NCBI GenBank assembly: GCA_030549775.1
Contig: CM060171.1
Span: 61,934,360-61,998,359, forward strand
Reading direction: 5' to 3'
Source: Tamarix chinensis
Lineage: Eukaryota; Streptophyta; Magnoliopsida; Caryophyllales; Tamaricaceae
DNA: 64,000 nt
Both the position numbers and the translations under genes were made by a program. Below are positions 62,248 to 64,000 of this stretch, in pieces. The notes beneath the pieces are model-generated. The model was not told the origin of the DNA. It made no database searches and was given only the letters and a program-made list of their open reading frames with translations. Numbering within the stretch: the first letter of the stretch is position 1; each line of letters starts with the position of its first letter.

Positions 62248-64000
62248 CACTCCAGAAATTATTTTGAAAGGGTTATAATAATGGTTTTTGATAGTTATTC
62301 AATTAAGAATAATTAAATATTTAATAATAGTTCAAATACCATCAGAAAAAAACTAAAAAATTTGCCAAGTTTAGGAGACAACTAGTATTAAAAACAAAAC
62401 AAAAGTAGTTATTAAAAAATTATTTTAATAAACATAATGACTAAAAAACCCTAAGTAATTCTCAATAAAGCATTAATTAAAACCCTAAATAATGAATAAC
62501 TAGAATTAAATTTATGCTTTAATAACAAACTTTGGAGACAACCATTATCAAGGCATGCATATCAACATCAAATATGTAATTACAACGTAATTAAAACCTA
62601 ATTAGTATTTTAATGAGCATTTAATTAACCCTTTTTCAATGGTTTTCTCTTATAACCAATATCAAAAGTTGATTTTAATAATGGTTTAGAAAAAATAATT
62701 ATTAAAATACAATTTTTTTAATAAATTGTGTGGTTTTGTTCAGGTGTACATACACAATTCTATACTTGAATATTTACCAAATTTACAATGTGAAAACAAC
62801 ACAAATTCATATAGATATTCCTCCCATAAATATGGATATTTGTAGGCGTACCATAAGTTGGTACTTCTACACTCCAAAGTCAAAGTCCATAGATCATAAA
62901 ACATAACTATATATCAACATATATTAAACATATGCATACATATATGCATGTGCATATTCAATTGCAGAGAAAAACATAAAACATATGAGAAACAAACTAG
63001 AACATACATTTACGATCCCTAATACTGATTGTGAAAGTTCACAGACTTGTCCCATTCATCTTTAACTTCATCATCTGTGTATTTCTAGCCTCGTGCATAT
63101 TCACCAATGAAAAATTGTAAATTAATAAGATTTGATCATTTGGTTCGTAATTAATATTCCATAGAATAATTAATGAAAAAGTATGGAAAAAGAAACATGT
63201 ATGTCTTGGATATATGTTGATAAATTTAATATTCGGTATGAGATCCATTGATATACAAACATAACATCCATAATCACAATCATTTTGCTATTGTGGACAT
63301 AGTAAAATGAATTTAGTTATCTTATTATTCTATTAGATATTAATTTGAACTGAAATATAATACAAAATGTTTATCTTTCTTCATATCATTACAAGCTCAT
63401 ATTCAAGATTCCTTAGGTCTGGCACACCATTTTTGCCTCTTCTCAATACGTCATCCATAGTGCCCTAATAAATAAACTTGATACGCGATAACCTTACATA
63501 CCTAAAACTAGTAATATAGAATATATTGGGCATGTATTAGTTCACAACATGTATTAGTTCACAACTATCTCTAACTCTATTTATATTGGGCATGTGAAGC
63601 AGATCATGTGCATCTAGATTGGATAGCTTATACCCTTGATATTTTAGGGAGGCCAACTCTATCTCCATTGTGGTAATCCATTTAAATACCATGTTTAATA
63701 TTTGGGTTAGGAAAGCCACTTGGTCATTGGTGTTCTAGGTCCATGAGACTGACCACACACATTTGTCCTCGTAATTCCTAATCCAAGACCCCTATATCTC
63801 CCTAAGTGTTCTTAAATTCCCATTACTTGTGACACGATGCTATATTATTGATCTACACCCTAAAAAAGAATCTAATGTTTCAAGTTCAACATGTAATGTG
63901 TGCAATTTAGAATATATATGAATAAACATAATATATTATTTTGATCAAAGAAAACTAACTACGCTAAAGAATAAATTCAAACTTACAATTCTTTTGGCAG
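62248..64000 (-). mobile_element. Second CACTA element, 3' terminal part, runs off the window
   Basis: The end reads CACTCCAGAAATTATTTTG. A subterminal field of AATGGTTT/AACCATTAT-like words follows (62280-62720). From 62750 the sequence tracks the first element (compare TATTTACCAAATTTACAATG with 45250, and ATAGTGCCCTAATAAAT at 63458 with 45916), in the same orientation. The Ulp1-like frame is not readable here. A short tandem duplication of ATGTATTAGTTCACAAC lies at 63532-63566. The rest of the element would be to the right. Confidence 0.75.

Overview
This is nuclear DNA from a flowering plant, most likely a eudicot. It holds a 10-exon gene for a MATH-domain protein, AT-rich intergenic DNA, and many nested, decayed copia, chromovirus, CACTA and hAT elements. 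I could not place the species. No rRNA, tRNA or CRISPR array was seen.

Layout. 1-2721: AT-rich flank with a ~103-bp tandem duplication. 2722-12792 (-): the only gene that looks intact, a four-MATH-domain plus coiled-coil protein (1697 aa predicted) with a 3.2-kb intron. 13105-17608: AT-rich DNA with a degenerate minisatellite and a probable old LTR. 17614-26185: a dead Ty1/copia element (- strand, TSD CAGTA), split by a 4445-bp solo LTR at 19949-24393 (TSD GTCTC). 26191-34222: AT-rich relic DNA with a small hAT-like element. 34223-37075: 5' LTR, gag and protease remains of a Ty3/gypsy chromovirus-like element. 37162-41674: a second solo LTR of the same long family, inverted (TSD ATAAC), inserted into the repeat array of an older relative. 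42540-44330: an LTR-like fragment with a GC-rich promoter. 44604-50778 (-): CACTA relic with TNP2, DUF4216 and Ulp1 remains. 50779-60259: older members of the long-LTR family, one hosting a third TSD-flanked solo LTR (51778-55170, TSD GTACC). 60640-62235: hAT transposase pseudogene. 62248-64000: terminus of a second CACTA element that leaves the window.

Main point of interest. The long-LTR family (about 4.5 kb, ends TG(T/A)AATACCCC...GGGGTGTTACA) has an unusually elaborate LTR. Reading in its sense direction it shows: a 20-bp perfect palindrome; a TATA box about 90 bp further on; a GC-rich leader; a 640-700-bp segment with GT...AG borders holding an (ATT)n tract; a block of exactly 62 bp ending in AG|GTAAGG; two clusters of tandem units built on CCGGT-NN-ACCGG; and a hairpin about 100 bp before the end. 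The third copy (51778-55170) lacks the GT...AG segment exactly at its borders, while the 62-bp block stays 62 bp. This suggests an intron inside the LTR and a copy made from a spliced transcript. Function is inference; the layout and the precise absence can be read directly.
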